NCBI GenBank assembly: GCA_903927005.1
Contig: CAIYLH010000069.1
Span: forward strand, 27,270 to 91,269
Length of the DNA: 64,000 nucleotides
Direction of reading: 5' to 3'
From: an uncultured Pseudomonadota bacterium
GTDB lineage: Bacteria > Pseudomonadota > Gammaproteobacteria > Steroidobacterales > Steroidobacteraceae
In this document: piece by piece, positions 32,925 through 42,018 of the stretch
How positions within the stretch are numbered: the first letter of the stretch is position 1
Layout: every line of letters begins with the position of its first letter
Program-made: the position numbers and the translations under genes
Notes under the pieces: generated by a model
The model's input: the letters and a program-made list of their open reading frames with translations, nothing else
What the model was told of the DNA's origin: nothing
Databases searched by the model: none

Positions 32925-34259
32925 CTAAAACATTTCCAGATAGCGATGCGACTCCCAGTCACTCACATGGCGGGAGTACTCGATCCACTCCATTCGTTTG
33001 ATCCGGATGAATTCGGCCGCGAGCTCGGCGCCGATGCCAGCCTTCACGACCTCATCCTGTTCCAGCGCATCGACTGCCGCGCTGAGATTCTGCGGCAGCA
33101 GTCCGATGCCTCGATCGCGGATCTGCTCGAGCGTCAGATCGTACAGATTGATATTCAACGGCTCGCCCGGATCAATTTTGTTGTCGATGCCGTCCAGGCC
33201 CGCCGCTGCGATGGCTGCGGTCGCAAGGTATGGATTCATCGCGCCATCCGGCAGTCGGAATTCGATCCGCCCGCCAGGGACCCGGACACAGGCGCTGCGA
33301 TTATTGTCGCCATAGGCGATGAAAGCCGGGGCCCAGGTGGCGCCAGATAACGAGCGGCCGACGACCAGTCGCTTGTAGGAATTGACGCTCGGAGCACAGA
33401 TCGCCGCAAGGGCATTGGCGTGCTTGAGCAGCCCTCCCATGAACCAGTATCCGAGCTGGCTCAGCTTCATCCCGCGCTTGTCTTTCGCGTCGTAGAACGC
33501 GTTTTTCTGTTTGGCTGTGCCAAGGGAGATATGGAAGTGAGCCCCGTTGCCCGCTCGGTTTGCGAAGGGCTTGGGCATGAAGGTCGCGATGGCGCCGTGC
33601 GAGCGGGCGATTTCGCTCGCTGCCATCTTGAAAAAGATGTAGTGATCTGCAGATTTCAGCGCATCTGTGTACGTGTAGTTGACCTCGAACTGACCGTTCG
33701 CGTCTTCGTGGTCGATCTGGTAGACGTCGATGCCGACTGCGCGCATATGGCGCGAAATTTCGTCGACGATCCCGCCCGCCCGGGCGAGTCCCTTGTAGTC
33801 GTAGCAAGGCTTGTCGAGCTGATCGGTTGGATCGACGAGCCCGAGAGCACCCTTTTCGTCACGTTTCAGCAACATGAACTCCGGCTCGATGCCGGTCCAC
33901 ATCGTAAATCCGCGATCTGTCAGCTTCTGTAGCTGACGCTTGGCGGCGACGCGGGAGCAGTAGGGATAGGGCACGCCACGCACATGTCCGTCGCAAACGA
34001 TTCTCGAATACCCTGGCATCCACGGCACGGCAGAAAGCGTCCCGCCATCGCCGACGCCCATGAAGTCGGGTCCGTCTGGCGTCATGCCCAGGCCCCAGAC
34101 GGCGAATCCGGCGAAGCCGGCGCCCTCCGACATGATCATGTCGTAGTGCTCGACCGGAACGGCCTTGGCCTTTGCTGCACCGTGAATGTCGACGAATTGG
34201 GCCAGGACATAGCGAATGTTGTGCTTCGCGAAAAATTTCTTTGCTTGAATGGGTGTCAT
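32925..34259 (-). CDS. gmaS: gamma-glutamylmethylamide synthetase
   Basis: A 444-residue glutamine-synthetase-fold ligase, the length of known GmaS proteins. It joins methylamine to glutamate with ATP. Visible signatures are FVDIHGAAKAKAVP, WTGIEPEFMLL (metal-binding Glu), YQIDHEDANGQFEVNY, MPKPFANRAGNGAHFHISL, and the C-terminal ATP/glutamate loop RVPGGRIEFRLPDGAMNPYLA. ATG 34259 has AGGA nine bases upstream and gives the conserved MTPIQAKKFFAKHN start. The gene is the marker of the N-methylglutamate pathway and defines the function of the neighbouring sarcosine-oxidase-like and glutamate-synthase-like genes. Confidence 0.9.
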   Translation of the reverse strand: MTPIQAKKFFAKHNIRYVLAQFVDIHGAAKAKAVPVEHYDMIMSEGAGFAGFAVWGLGMTPDGPDFMGVGDGGTLSAVPWMPGYSRIVCDGHVRGVPYPYCSRVAAKRQLQKLTDRGFTMWTGIEPEFMLLKRDEKGALGLVDPTDQLDKPCYDYKGLARAGGIVDEISRHMRAVGIDVYQIDHEDANGQFEVNYTYTDALKSADHYIFFKMAASEIARSHGAIATFMPKPFANRAGNGAHFHISLGTAKQKNAFYDAKDKRGMKLSQLGYWFMGGLLKHANALAAICAPSVNSYKRLVVGRSLSGATWAPAFIAYGDNNRSACVRVPGGRIEFRLPDGAMNPYLATAAIAAAGLDGIDNKIDPGEPLNINLYDLTLEQIRDRGIGLLPQNLSAAVDALEQDEVVKAGIGAELAAEFIRIKRMEWIEYSRHVSDWESHRYLEMF

Positions 34260-34272
34260 TGGTAGTCCTGCC

Positions 34273-34950
34273 CTAGGTGTGATTAGGTTTCTCAGGTGGT
34301 TCCCCACCTTCCAAAGCCGAGATCAGACCCGTGAGGGTCGTCCAGAAATAGTGCGCAAAGCTGGGATCGAGCCACAGGGTCAGCTCGACGCCGCCCGACT
34401 GCTGGCGGGGAATGGCCAGGACCCCCACGCCGATCATCGACGTCATTACCAGCGGGCCGGAGCCGCTGGTGGGCTCCAGCAAATAGGGCGCGAAGTCGAC
34501 GCCGCAGATCTGGCGTAGGAGTTCGTTGAGCTGCCTGCCGTGGAGGCTCACGACCAGGTCCTGTCGCCCAACCGGGTACACCGACGACGGCCTCAACGCC
34601 GATCCCAGTTGCGCGTCCGCGGCTGCAACTCGCTCGACGTCCTCGGTCAGCGACTCGACGAGAAATTCAGAGGTCCCGAGGCGCCCGACGAGCACATCTG
34701 CGCTTACTGCCCACCGGTTGGCAGCTGATGGCACGACGAAGCCGAGTTCCGCGAGCCACGATTCTGCCTGTGGTCCCTTGACGCCGAAGCGCCGTCGGGA
34801 TGACCGGTCAGTCATCGCAACGCCGCTGGCCGCTCGATCCCCGTCGGAAGCCTGTGGCCTAGGCGCCGCCTGTCCGTGCGTGGGTGAGGCGTCCCCCAGC
34901 CCGTGGAGCGCGGACCGGCGAAGGGATGCGACGACGTCAGCGGCGCTCAT
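34273..34950 (-). CDS. mgdD: N-methylglutamate dehydrogenase subunit D (sarcosine oxidase gamma-like)
   Basis: A 225-residue protein like sarcosine oxidase gamma (PF04268): RRRFGVKGPQAESWLAELGF, LGTSEFLVES, and the C-terminal LTLWLDPSFAHYFWTTL. The first 50 residues are low-complexity and not conserved. The subunit has no cofactor of its own and stabilises the tetramer. It overlaps mgdC by four bases and ends 13 bases before gmaS. The Mgd rather than sarcosine oxidase assignment rests on operon context. Confidence 0.8.
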   Translation of the reverse strand: MSAADVVASLRRSALHGLGDASPTHGQAAPRPQASDGDRAASGVAMTDRSSRRRFGVKGPQAESWLAELGFVVPSAANRWAVSADVLVGRLGTSEFLVESLTEDVERVAAADAQLGSALRPSSVYPVGRQDLVVSLHGRQLNELLRQICGVDFAPYLLEPTSGSGPLVMTSMIGVGVLAIPRQQSGGVELTLWLDPSFAHYFWTTLTGLISALEGGEPPEKPNHT

Positions 34951-37847
34951 GGCGATGACCCCGAACGCTGGCGTTGACTGTCCGGGTCGTAGAACGGCAG
35001 CGCCGTCACTGCGGCCTCCACCATCTCCGTTCGCCCGACCCGAATCGAAAGGAGGCCGCTGTCGGCGACCTTGGGATCCACCAGCGCGAGGCCGATCCCA
35101 TACTCCAACGTAGGAGAGTGACCAACGCTCGTGACCCGACCGGAAATCTCTCCATCGTGAATGACCAGATGGGCCTCCTTTACCCGCCCTGCGGTGCCGG
35201 GAGGAAGTCGAAATCCCACCAAGGATAGGTGGCGCGGAGTTCGCGCCAGAGCCTGAAGACTGCGCTGGCCGATGAAGAACGGTTTGTCCATCTTGATCGC
35301 CCAGGGCGCATTAATCTCGAGGGCAGTGGTCGTGGCGTCGGTGTCCTGGCCGATAATCATGTGTCCCTTTTCGAGACGAAGCAGCCGCTGTGCCTCGACG
35401 CCAAAGGGCCGAATGCCGTGCGCCCGGCCAGCCTGCAGCAGGGCACGCCAGACCGTCACGGCGTAATCCGCCGGCACGTGAAGCTCGAACCCCAGTTCGC
35501 CGACGAATCCCACGCGCATGAGGCGGCACGGGACGCCAGCCACGGCGCCTTCGCGCAATGCCAGGTAAGGGAACGCGTCCTCGGACACATCCAGTGTCGT
35601 CAGGGACCGCAGCATCTCGCGCGACTTAGGGCCAGCGAGATTGAACGCGGCGTAGTGGCCGGTCAGGTTGACGAGTCCAACCGGGAGTCTCCACGTCGTC
35701 GCGAGCCGGCCGAACTCCCTGAACAGGGTTCCCGAGTTGCCGGTCGTCGTCGTGAAATAAAACGACTCCGCTCGGAGACGCCCGATGACACCATCGTCGA
35801 TGACGACGCCGGCCTCGTCGAGCATGAGGCCATAGCGGGTCATGCCGACCTTGAGATTGGAGAAGCGACCGGTATACACCCTGTCCAGGAATTCCCCCGC
35901 ACATGGGCCATGGGCTTCGACCTTGCCGAGCGTACCGACATCGATCAGCCCGACGCCCGTACGCACGCTGCGCAGCTCGGCCGCGATCGCTTCTGATCGG
36001 CTCTTGCCCTCAACAGCGTAGTACTCGGGCCGGCGCCAGTTTCCGGCCGGCATCCAGACTGCGCCCAAAGTGGTGTGCTCGGCGTCAATCGGCGTACGGC
36101 GCTCAGGCTGAAAGCCGCGTCCAGCCAGGTGCGACATCAGGACTGGGTGAAACATCGGACGCGCAGTGGTCAGTGCGTGTTGCTCCAGCCCCTCGCCGCG
36201 GATGCGCGCCAGGATCCGTAGCGCGTTCATGTTCGAGTGCTTGCCCTGGCTCGGGCCCATGCCGGAGGTCGTGTAGCGCTTCAGCAGTTCGGAGCTGTCG
36301 AAACCCTCCTGAACGGCGTTCTCGTAGTCGCGAATCTGGATGTCTTCGTCAAAGTCTACGAATTCCTTGCCCTTGGGATGCGGAAAGATTGGATATTCGT
36401 GGGACGGGCATTCCTCGCCGGCAATGGACACCGGCGCGACGTCGGCGCCGAACCCCAAGCCTGCGGCCGCCTGTGCGCCGGCCCGCTCGCCGTCGGCAAG
36501 GCGCGCATCAAAGCCATAGCGGCCGTTGGCCTTCCCACATGCAAAGAGGCCTTTCGGCAGGGTCTGCGGCAGGAACTGCTCGATCGAGCGCTCGTACCGC
36601 ATGACTGTGCCGGCTTGATGCAGCAAGGACTGTGCCGGCGCGAAGCCAACACTCATCCAGACACCGTCGATCGCGATCTTGTGCAGCCTGCCCGGGGCGG
36701 CGGCGGTTCGGAAGGCAAGGGACGCCACTCGGCCGCCTGCGCCCGAGCTAGCCTCGTACGGTTGCACGCCCGTGGCTAAATGTACTCCAACGAGGCGCGG
36801 ATCCGACGCCAGCTCTCTTGATGCCGGACCGGGCGTGGCACGGAGATCCAGGATGGCTTCGACATGGATTCCGGCATCGATCGCATCGAGTGCGGCGGCA
36901 TAGCCGTGCTCGTTGGCCGTCAGGATCACGACGCGACTCGCCGGCGCCACTGCATAGCGGGCAAGCAGTCTCTGTGCTGCGCCTGCCAGCATGACGCCCG
37001 GAAGATCGTTGCCGCGGAACACGACGGGTTGCTCGAATCCGCCCTGTGCAACGATGACGGAGCGGGCCCGGACCTTGACCAGACTACGAGGAGTATCCAC
37101 CGCGACCCAGTGATCGGCGTAGTAGCCGACTGCGACGGCGTCGCAGAGCGTCCGTATGCGCGGATGACTGTTTGCCGCATCGACAAGCCGGTTGATCCGT
37201 TCGACGCGGTCGGGGGAATGGCGGACGTACTGTCCGCTGCCGCCTAGTTGCATGTTCTCGTCGATCAGCAACACGGAGGCGCCGGCCAGGGCCGCGGTGA
37301 GCGCCGCCGACAGCCCCGAGGGCCCAGCGCCAACGACCAGCACGTCAACAAAATCGTATCGCTTTGGGGTCGTGCGCTGCGGCGCCGCGAGATCAACCCG
37401 ACCGAGCCCCGTCATGGACCTGAACACGCGCTCCCACAGCGGGAACAGGCGCTTTCCATGGAAAGCCTTGTAGTAGAAGCCGACGGGCAGGAAGGGAGCG
37501 AAGAAGCCGGTCAGCGCACCGCGGTCGGAGCGCACCCCCCCGTGGGTGTTGACGGCGTGGACCACCGCACCAGCTTGGATCCGTGCGACGTCGGCCCGGA
37601 CGTTGGGTGTCGTGCGATCACCGAGATCAACCTGCATCACGAGATTTGCGTCGTGGTTCGCGGCGCTTAGCGGCCCGCGCGGTCGGTGGTACTTGAACGA
37701 CCGCCCCAGAATCGCGTCCCCTGCCGCGAGCAGTGCCGATGTGATGGTGTCGCCTGCAAATCCGAGCCGAGCTTGGCCTTCGAAGGTGAACCGCACGACC
37801 TCGTCACGTCGAATCCACTCCCCCGGCCGGGCGGGTAGGCGTTTCAC
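34947..37847 (-). CDS. mgdC: N-methylglutamate dehydrogenase subunit C (sarcosine oxidase alpha-like)
   Basis: A 966-residue subunit. An N-terminal ferredoxin-like domain (VRFTFEGQARLGFAGDTITSALLAAG, RSFKYHRPRGPLSAANHDANL) lacks iron-sulfur cysteines, as usual for alpha subunits. The dinucleotide-binding domain begins at about residue 168 (VLVVGAGPSGLSAALTAA). The C-terminal 380 residues are a GcvT/folate-binding aminomethyltransferase domain (FLDRVYTGRFSNLKVGMTRYGLMLDE, LGFELHVPADY, IRPFGVEAQRLLRLEKGH). It oxidises N-methylglutamate, passing the one-carbon unit to tetrahydrofolate or releasing formaldehyde. It overlaps mgdB and mgdD by four bases each. Confidence 0.87.
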   Translation of the reverse strand: MKRLPARPGEWIRRDEVVRFTFEGQARLGFAGDTITSALLAAGDAILGRSFKYHRPRGPLSAANHDANLVMQVDLGDRTTPNVRADVARIQAGAVVHAVNTHGGVRSDRGALTGFFAPFLPVGFYYKAFHGKRLFPLWERVFRSMTGLGRVDLAAPQRTTPKRYDFVDVLVVGAGPSGLSAALTAALAGASVLLIDENMQLGGSGQYVRHSPDRVERINRLVDAANSHPRIRTLCDAVAVGYYADHWVAVDTPRSLVKVRARSVIVAQGGFEQPVVFRGNDLPGVMLAGAAQRLLARYAVAPASRVVILTANEHGYAAALDAIDAGIHVEAILDLRATPGPASRELASDPRLVGVHLATGVQPYEASSGAGGRVASLAFRTAAAPGRLHKIAIDGVWMSVGFAPAQSLLHQAGTVMRYERSIEQFLPQTLPKGLFACGKANGRYGFDARLADGERAGAQAAAGLGFGADVAPVSIAGEECPSHEYPIFPHPKGKEFVDFDEDIQIRDYENAVQEGFDSSELLKRYTTSGMGPSQGKHSNMNALRILARIRGEGLEQHALTTARPMFHPVLMSHLAGRGFQPERRTPIDAEHTTLGAVWMPAGNWRRPEYYAVEGKSRSEAIAAELRSVRTGVGLIDVGTLGKVEAHGPCAGEFLDRVYTGRFSNLKVGMTRYGLMLDEAGVVIDDGVIGRLRAESFYFTTTTGNSGTLFREFGRLATTWRLPVGLVNLTGHYAAFNLAGPKSREMLRSLTTLDVSEDAFPYLALREGAVAGVPCRLMRVGFVGELGFELHVPADYAVTVWRALLQAGRAHGIRPFGVEAQRLLRLEKGHMIIGQDTDATTTALEINAPWAIKMDKPFFIGQRSLQALARTPRHLSLVGFRLPPGTAGRVKEAHLVIHDGEISGRVTSVGHSPTLEYGIGLALVDPKVADSGLLSIRVGRTEMVEAAVTALPFYDPDSQRQRSGSSP

Positions 37848-38107
37848 GATCGGCCCGCCGCATCGTACAGGTAGGTCTGAAGGACGGTATCTGTCGCCGT
37901 GTCACGCTCCGCAACAAACCAGACACCGCTCGCCGTATGGCACCACCACTCGAGCTTGACCCCGGCGACGCCGCTACGATTGAAGACGTAACGCGCCCAG
38001 TCGCCGTCGCTCGTGGTCGCCGGATCGGGCATCGGGCGTATCTCGCCGCCATACGCGAACTCGCTGATCGATCGAGGTCCGTTGATCGGGCACACCAGAA
38101 TTTTCAT
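37844..38107 (-). CDS. mgdB: N-methylglutamate dehydrogenase subunit B (sarcosine oxidase delta-like)
   Basis: An 87-residue SoxD-like subunit (PF04267): CPINGPRSISEFAYGGEIRP, DWARYVFNRSG and EWWCHTASGVWFVAERDTATD. Typical SoxD has a CPxCG zinc knuckle; here the second Cys is Asn-Gly, as is common in the Mgd subgroup to my knowledge, so zinc binding is doubtful. It lies one base after mgdA and overlaps mgdC by four. Confidence 0.82.
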   Translation of the reverse strand: MKILVCPINGPRSISEFAYGGEIRPMPDPATTSDGDWARYVFNRSGVAGVKLEWWCHTASGVWFVAERDTATDTVLQTYLYDAAGRS

Positions 38108-38108
38108 G

Positions 38109-39365
38109 TCAGTGGCCCACCGACGCTGCGCCCTTCTCGCCGGTCAGTTCGAAGCGCGAGAACCGGTCGTACCCGAAGGCATCGATCAGCGGGTGCGTAC
38201 GATTCGTCGCGACCGTATGACTCATCGTCTTGCCGCAGACAGGCGTGGCCTTGAACCCCCAGGTGCCCCACCCGGCGTCGATATAAAATCCGGCGACGGG
38301 CGTGAGGCCCATGATCGGAGAAAAGTCCGGCGTCATGTCGGCCATTCCGGCCCACTGGCGCATCACTCGGACGTCCGACAAGAACGGGAACAGCTCGAGC
38401 ATGTGCGCGGACAGCGACTCGACGAAATCCAGCGTAGAGCGAGTGGAATGGAGCTCGTAGGGGTCCAGAGATGCCCCCATCACGAGCTCGCCGCGTGCGG
38501 ACTGGCTGACGTACACGTGCAGCGAGCCCGACACGATCACCGGATCGAGCCACGGCTTGACCGGTTCCGAGACCATCGCTTGCAGCGGGTGGATGTAGAT
38601 CGGAGAGCTCAACCCCACCATCTTGAGCATTCCAGGAGTGGAGCCTGCGACTGCGCACAGCACCTTGCGGGTTGAGATCCGGCCCCGGTTGGTCGTGACA
38701 CCCACGACTGCGCGGCCCGACTCGCACTCCTCCGTGTCGATGGAGAGCACTTCGGTGTTCTGGTGAATCTCGACGCCGCGGCGATCGGCGCCGCGGCCGT
38801 ATCCCCAGGCTACGGCGTCGTGCCGCGCGATTGCCCCGGGCGCGTGATAGAGGGCACCAAGGACTGGTGGCGAGTGCCCACCACAGCGAATGTCCATCAT
38901 GGGCACTGCCCGCTGGACCTCCTGGGCATCGACCACTTCGCTGTCGACACCATAATGCTTGTTGACCTCAGCCCGCCAACGCATTGTGCGCATCGACGCA
39001 TCCGTGTGCGCCAGCGTGAAGTGTCCACGAGTGGAGTAGAACAGGTTGAGGTCGAAGTCCTGTGCGAGGTCCTGCCACAGGCGGACGCTCTCGTCATAAA
39101 ACTTCACGCCCTCCGGCGTCAGGTAGTTCGATCGAATGATCGTCGTGTTGCGACCCGTGTTGCCGCCGCCGATGTATCCGCGTTCGAGCACGGCGACGTT
39201 GTGGATGCCGTGGTCTCGCGCGAGGTAGTACGCCGCCGCCAGGCCGTGGCCACCGGCACCGATGATGACGACGTCATAGGTTGGCTTGAGACGGTCCGGG
39301 ACCGTGAACATCCGCGGTTCCGGATGTCGGCGAGTCAGACCATATTTTAGGAGGCGCCAAGGCAT
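38109..39365 (-). CDS. mgdA: N-methylglutamate dehydrogenase subunit A (sarcosine oxidase beta-like)
   Basis: A 418-residue FAD-dependent amine oxidase of the DAO family. The FAD-binding YDVVIIGAGGHGLAAAYYLARDHG begins near residue 29, followed by NTTIIRSNYLTPEG, where covalent-FMN beta subunits have a conserved His/Arg region, and by FYIDAGWGTWGFKATPVCGKTMSH at the C-terminus. It is the substrate-oxidising subunit. It is the first gene of the operon; the start at ATG 39365 gives the N-terminal extension usual in SoxB. The 233-base gap upstream faces the divergent XRE-cupin regulator. Confidence 0.87.
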   Translation of the reverse strand: MPWRLLKYGLTRRHPEPRMFTVPDRLKPTYDVVIIGAGGHGLAAAYYLARDHGIHNVAVLERGYIGGGNTGRNTTIIRSNYLTPEGVKFYDESVRLWQDLAQDFDLNLFYSTRGHFTLAHTDASMRTMRWRAEVNKHYGVDSEVVDAQEVQRAVPMMDIRCGGHSPPVLGALYHAPGAIARHDAVAWGYGRGADRRGVEIHQNTEVLSIDTEECESGRAVVGVTTNRGRISTRKVLCAVAGSTPGMLKMVGLSSPIYIHPLQAMVSEPVKPWLDPVIVSGSLHVYVSQSARGELVMGASLDPYELHSTRSTLDFVESLSAHMLELFPFLSDVRVMRQWAGMADMTPDFSPIMGLTPVAGFYIDAGWGTWGFKATPVCGKTMSHTVATNRTHPLIDAFGYDRFSRFELTGEKGAASVGH

Positions 39366-39488
39366 GGCCTAGTTCCGGCTCGCAGTGGTGCGCTCGAAAA
39401 GTGGAATCGGGCGGCGCGGACGGCGGCCAGTACAATCAGCTGTAGGCCATGAAGGCGGGCACCAGGGGCGATAGGATTCCATAGCTAA

Positions 39489-39536
39489 TTTGTAGCATGG
39501 GCGTTACTGTAGAGCAATAAAAATGCGTGTCAGTAA
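39489..39536 (-). promoter_or_regulatory. candidate promoter and inverted repeat upstream of mgdA
   Basis: On the minus strand, TTGCTC (39517-39512) and TACAAA (39494-39489) are 17 bases apart, a weak sigma-70-like promoter directed at mgdA. An inverted repeat, TTACTG (39504-39509) and CAGTAA (39531-39536), overlaps it and could bind the divergent regulator. The match is modest and rests on spacing. Confidence 0.3.
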
Positions 39537-39598
39537 ACAACAAGCAGCTGTATCTCGAGGCGCTGGGCCGGGTCTAAAAACTGGGAAGAAGGGCTGCC

Positions 39599-40276
39599 AT
39601 GACAATTCGGAGCGGGAGAACAGCCAAGAAGGGGACGACCGCGCGGCGGAACGCTGGCCCGGGCGTCAAGGGCCGCAAAGCTACGGCCTCTGGCCGGCCT
39701 GACAATGCAGTAGTGCACCGCCTCGGCGCCACCTCACGGCGTCTACGCGAGGCGCAGGGGCTGACGATCGCGGACGTTGCCTCGATCGCCGGGATTAGTC
39801 CGCCGATGTTAAGCAGGCTCGAAACCGGGCACGTCAGCCCCAGCCTCGAGACACTGGTCGCGCTCGCTGCAGCGCTCGGCGTGAAGACGGCGGCGTTGCT
39901 CGAAGAGGCAGAGCAGCCCAATGAGGCGGCACAACTTGTTACGGCAGGCCACGGGCTCGAGGTGGTTCGACGCGGAACGCGTCGGGGGCATACCTACCAC
40001 CTGCTAGCCGCCCAGCGCGGCCCGCGGAAATCCTTCGAGCCGTTTCTTGTGACTCTAACGGACCAGAGCGAAGTATTTCCGGGCTTCCAGCATCCGGGAA
40101 CGGAGTTTATCTACGTCCTGAACGGATCCTTAACATACCGTCATGGATCCCAAAGCTACTCGCTGGGAACGGGAGACTCACTGACGTTTCGCGCGGACGT
40201 GTCGCATGGACCGGAGTCACTTGGCAAGGTTCCGATCCGGATGCTCTCGATTATCGTGTACGACGGCGACGCGTAG
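39599..40276 (+). CDS. XRE-family regulator with C-terminal cupin domain
   Basis: A 225-residue regulator. A basic, probably disordered N-terminus of 35 residues is followed by an XRE helix-turn-helix (LRRLREAQGLTIADVASIAGISPPMLSRLETGHVSPSLETLVALA AALG region, about 45-105) and a C-terminal cupin (GTEFIYVLNGSLTYRHG, YSLGTGDSLTFRADVSHGPE). This architecture senses a small molecule in the cupin. AAGAAGGG lies upstream of ATG 39599. It is divergent from the methylamine operon and next to a permease, so it most likely regulates both. Confidence 0.85.
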   Translation: MTIRSGRTAKKGTTARRNAGPGVKGRKATASGRPDNAVVHRLGATSRRLREAQGLTIADVASIAGISPPMLSRLETGHVSPSLETLVALAAALGVKTAALLEEAEQPNEAAQLVTAGHGLEVVRRGTRRGHTYHLLAAQRGPRKSFEPFLVTLTDQSEVFPGFQHPGTEFIYVLNGSLTYRHGSQSYSLGTGDSLTFRADVSHGPESLGKVPIRMLSIIVYDGDA

Positions 40277-40482
40277 CGTTTAAGCCTATACGACTAGATC
40301 ATGTTGCAGAGCGGATCCCCAAGCGCGCCACCCGGATAGCTTCAGCACGAACCGACCTCAGTCGGGGCTAGCATGGACGATGGCAGGCGCCAGTTGCCTG
40401 GAAGTGCACGACAGGCGACTGTGGGTGCAGGATGGACCGGTCGGTTTGACTTGCGCGGTAAAGGATTGACGCCTCAGATCCT

Positions 40483-42018
40483 CTATTCCGCTGCAGCGGT
40501 GTTCGGGGTTACGGCATGCGACGCCAGCGTGCCAATGTGGTGGCGACCCTTGATGGCATACCAGCACAGTCCCGTCCCTAGGATGATTGCGATGTAGACG
40601 AATGCGCCCCAGGTGTTGTACCAGGGCGAGCCGTAGACGGACTCTCGCGGCCAGGCCAGATTGAGCGCCATTCCCGCGCCCCACAGCACTGCGACGATGT
40701 TGACCAGCATCCCCCACCTGCCCATCGTGAAGTAGTCGCCGGTCGCCAGATCCGCGGGCGGCCATTGGCCGCGCAGCCGCTTCATCAGCAGCGGCCCCGT
40801 CACCATCAGGTACGCCAGATAGATCATGATCACGGCGATAGAGGTCAGTACCGTGAAGATTTTCGGCTGGCCGATATTGACGATCAGGATCAACGCCGCG
40901 ATTACCCCGATCAGGATCGCAGGGATGATGGGTGTCTGCGTCTTGGCATTCACCTTCGCAAGCACCTCGCCGAACGGCAGTGCGTTGTCGCGTGCCATCG
41001 CGAAGGTCAGCCGGATGGCGGCGGTATGCACGGCCAGCGCGCACACCGTCACCGCGACCACGATGCAGCCCAGAAAGACCTTCCCGACCGGCCCCCACAT
41101 CACTTGCTCGACGATGTACTGCAAACCGCCGCTGCTACTGCCGATCATCGGGTCATCCAGATGGGGCACCGACATGATGGCGAATGCCAGGATCGCGCCA
41201 CCAATGACGAACGAGGCGAGGATGGCTCGCAAAATGGCCCGGGGAGCGGTTCGCCGCGGCTCTAGGGTCTCCTCACCCAGTGAACTGGCGGTGTCAAAGC
41301 CGTACATCACGTAACCGGAGGCCAGCGATGCCACCAGAAAAGCGCTGAGAAAGCCGCCGCTCTTGCCCGCACCGTAGCTAGTGGTGGAAAAGAAGACTTC
41401 GGGGCCACGCGTCGCGTGCAGTGCCAGGATGATCACAATGAGACAGGCGGCAATCAGCTCGATGAAAACGCCGGCGCTGTTGATTCTCGCCATCAGTCGC
41501 ACGCCGAGAGCGTTGATGACAGTGGTGATCACGATCAGCGCCGTGCCGAGGATCACGGCGTTGGTAGCAAAATCGTAGGTGCCAGTGCCGTCGCCAACGA
41601 TCTGGAAGCCGCTCCAAAGTCGTGGCAGGTTCAGTTGCAGTGCGAGCACTACCGCAGACAGCGAGACGATCGACGCGGTGAGCATCAGCCAGCCAGATGA
41701 CCAACCGACGATCCGGCTGCCGAGTAGCTTCGACCAGTTATAGACCGATCCGGCGATTGGGTATTTGGCGGCCAGTTCCATGAAACACAGCGCAACGGCC
41801 AACTGTCCGATGAACACCAGGGGCCATGACCAGAAATAGGCCGGCCCGGCGGTGCCGTATCCGAAGTAGAACAGCTGGAAGGTGCCGGTGAGGATCGAGA
41901 TATAGCTGACGCCGGCGGCGAAGCTGCCGAAAGCCCCGATACTGCGGTCAAGCGATTGCTTGTAGCCGAAGTGCTCCATGCCGCTGTCGCTCCGTCCGGC
42001 AGCCTCGTTCTTGCCCAT
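40483..42018 (-). CDS. APC-superfamily amino acid/amine permease
   Basis: A 511-residue transporter with about 12 to 14 hydrophobic segments. FGSFAAGVSYISILTGTFQLFYFGYGTAGPAYFWSW near the N-terminus, FMELAAKYPIAGSVYNWSKLLG and GYVMYGFDTASSLGEETLEPRRTAPRAI are typical of the amino acid-polyamine-organocation family, in the GABA/choline/ethanolamine permease branch. ATG 42018 has AAGGA seven bases upstream, so it is chosen over the in-frame TTG at 42036. Its position beside the N-methylglutamate operon and regulator suggests import of methylamine, an N-methylated amino acid or a related amine; this is inference. Confidence 0.83.
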   Translation of the reverse strand: MGKNEAAGRSDSGMEHFGYKQSLDRSIGAFGSFAAGVSYISILTGTFQLFYFGYGTAGPAYFWSWPLVFIGQLAVALCFMELAAKYPIAGSVYNWSKLLGSRIVGWSSGWLMLTASIVSLSAVVLALQLNLPRLWSGFQIVGDGTGTYDFATNAVILGTALIVITTVINALGVRLMARINSAGVFIELIAACLIVIILALHATRGPEVFFSTTSYGAGKSGGFLSAFLVASLASGYVMYGFDTASSLGEETLEPRRTAPRAILRAILASFVIGGAILAFAIMSVPHLDDPMIGSSSGGLQYIVEQVMWGPVGKVFLGCIVVAVTVCALAVHTAAIRLTFAMARDNALPFGEVLAKVNAKTQTPIIPAILIGVIAALILIVNIGQPKIFTVLTSIAVIMIYLAYLMVTGPLLMKRLRGQWPPADLATGDYFTMGRWGMLVNIVAVLWGAGMALNLAWPRESVYGSPWYNTWGAFVYIAIILGTGLCWYAIKGRHHIGTLASHAVTPNTAAAE

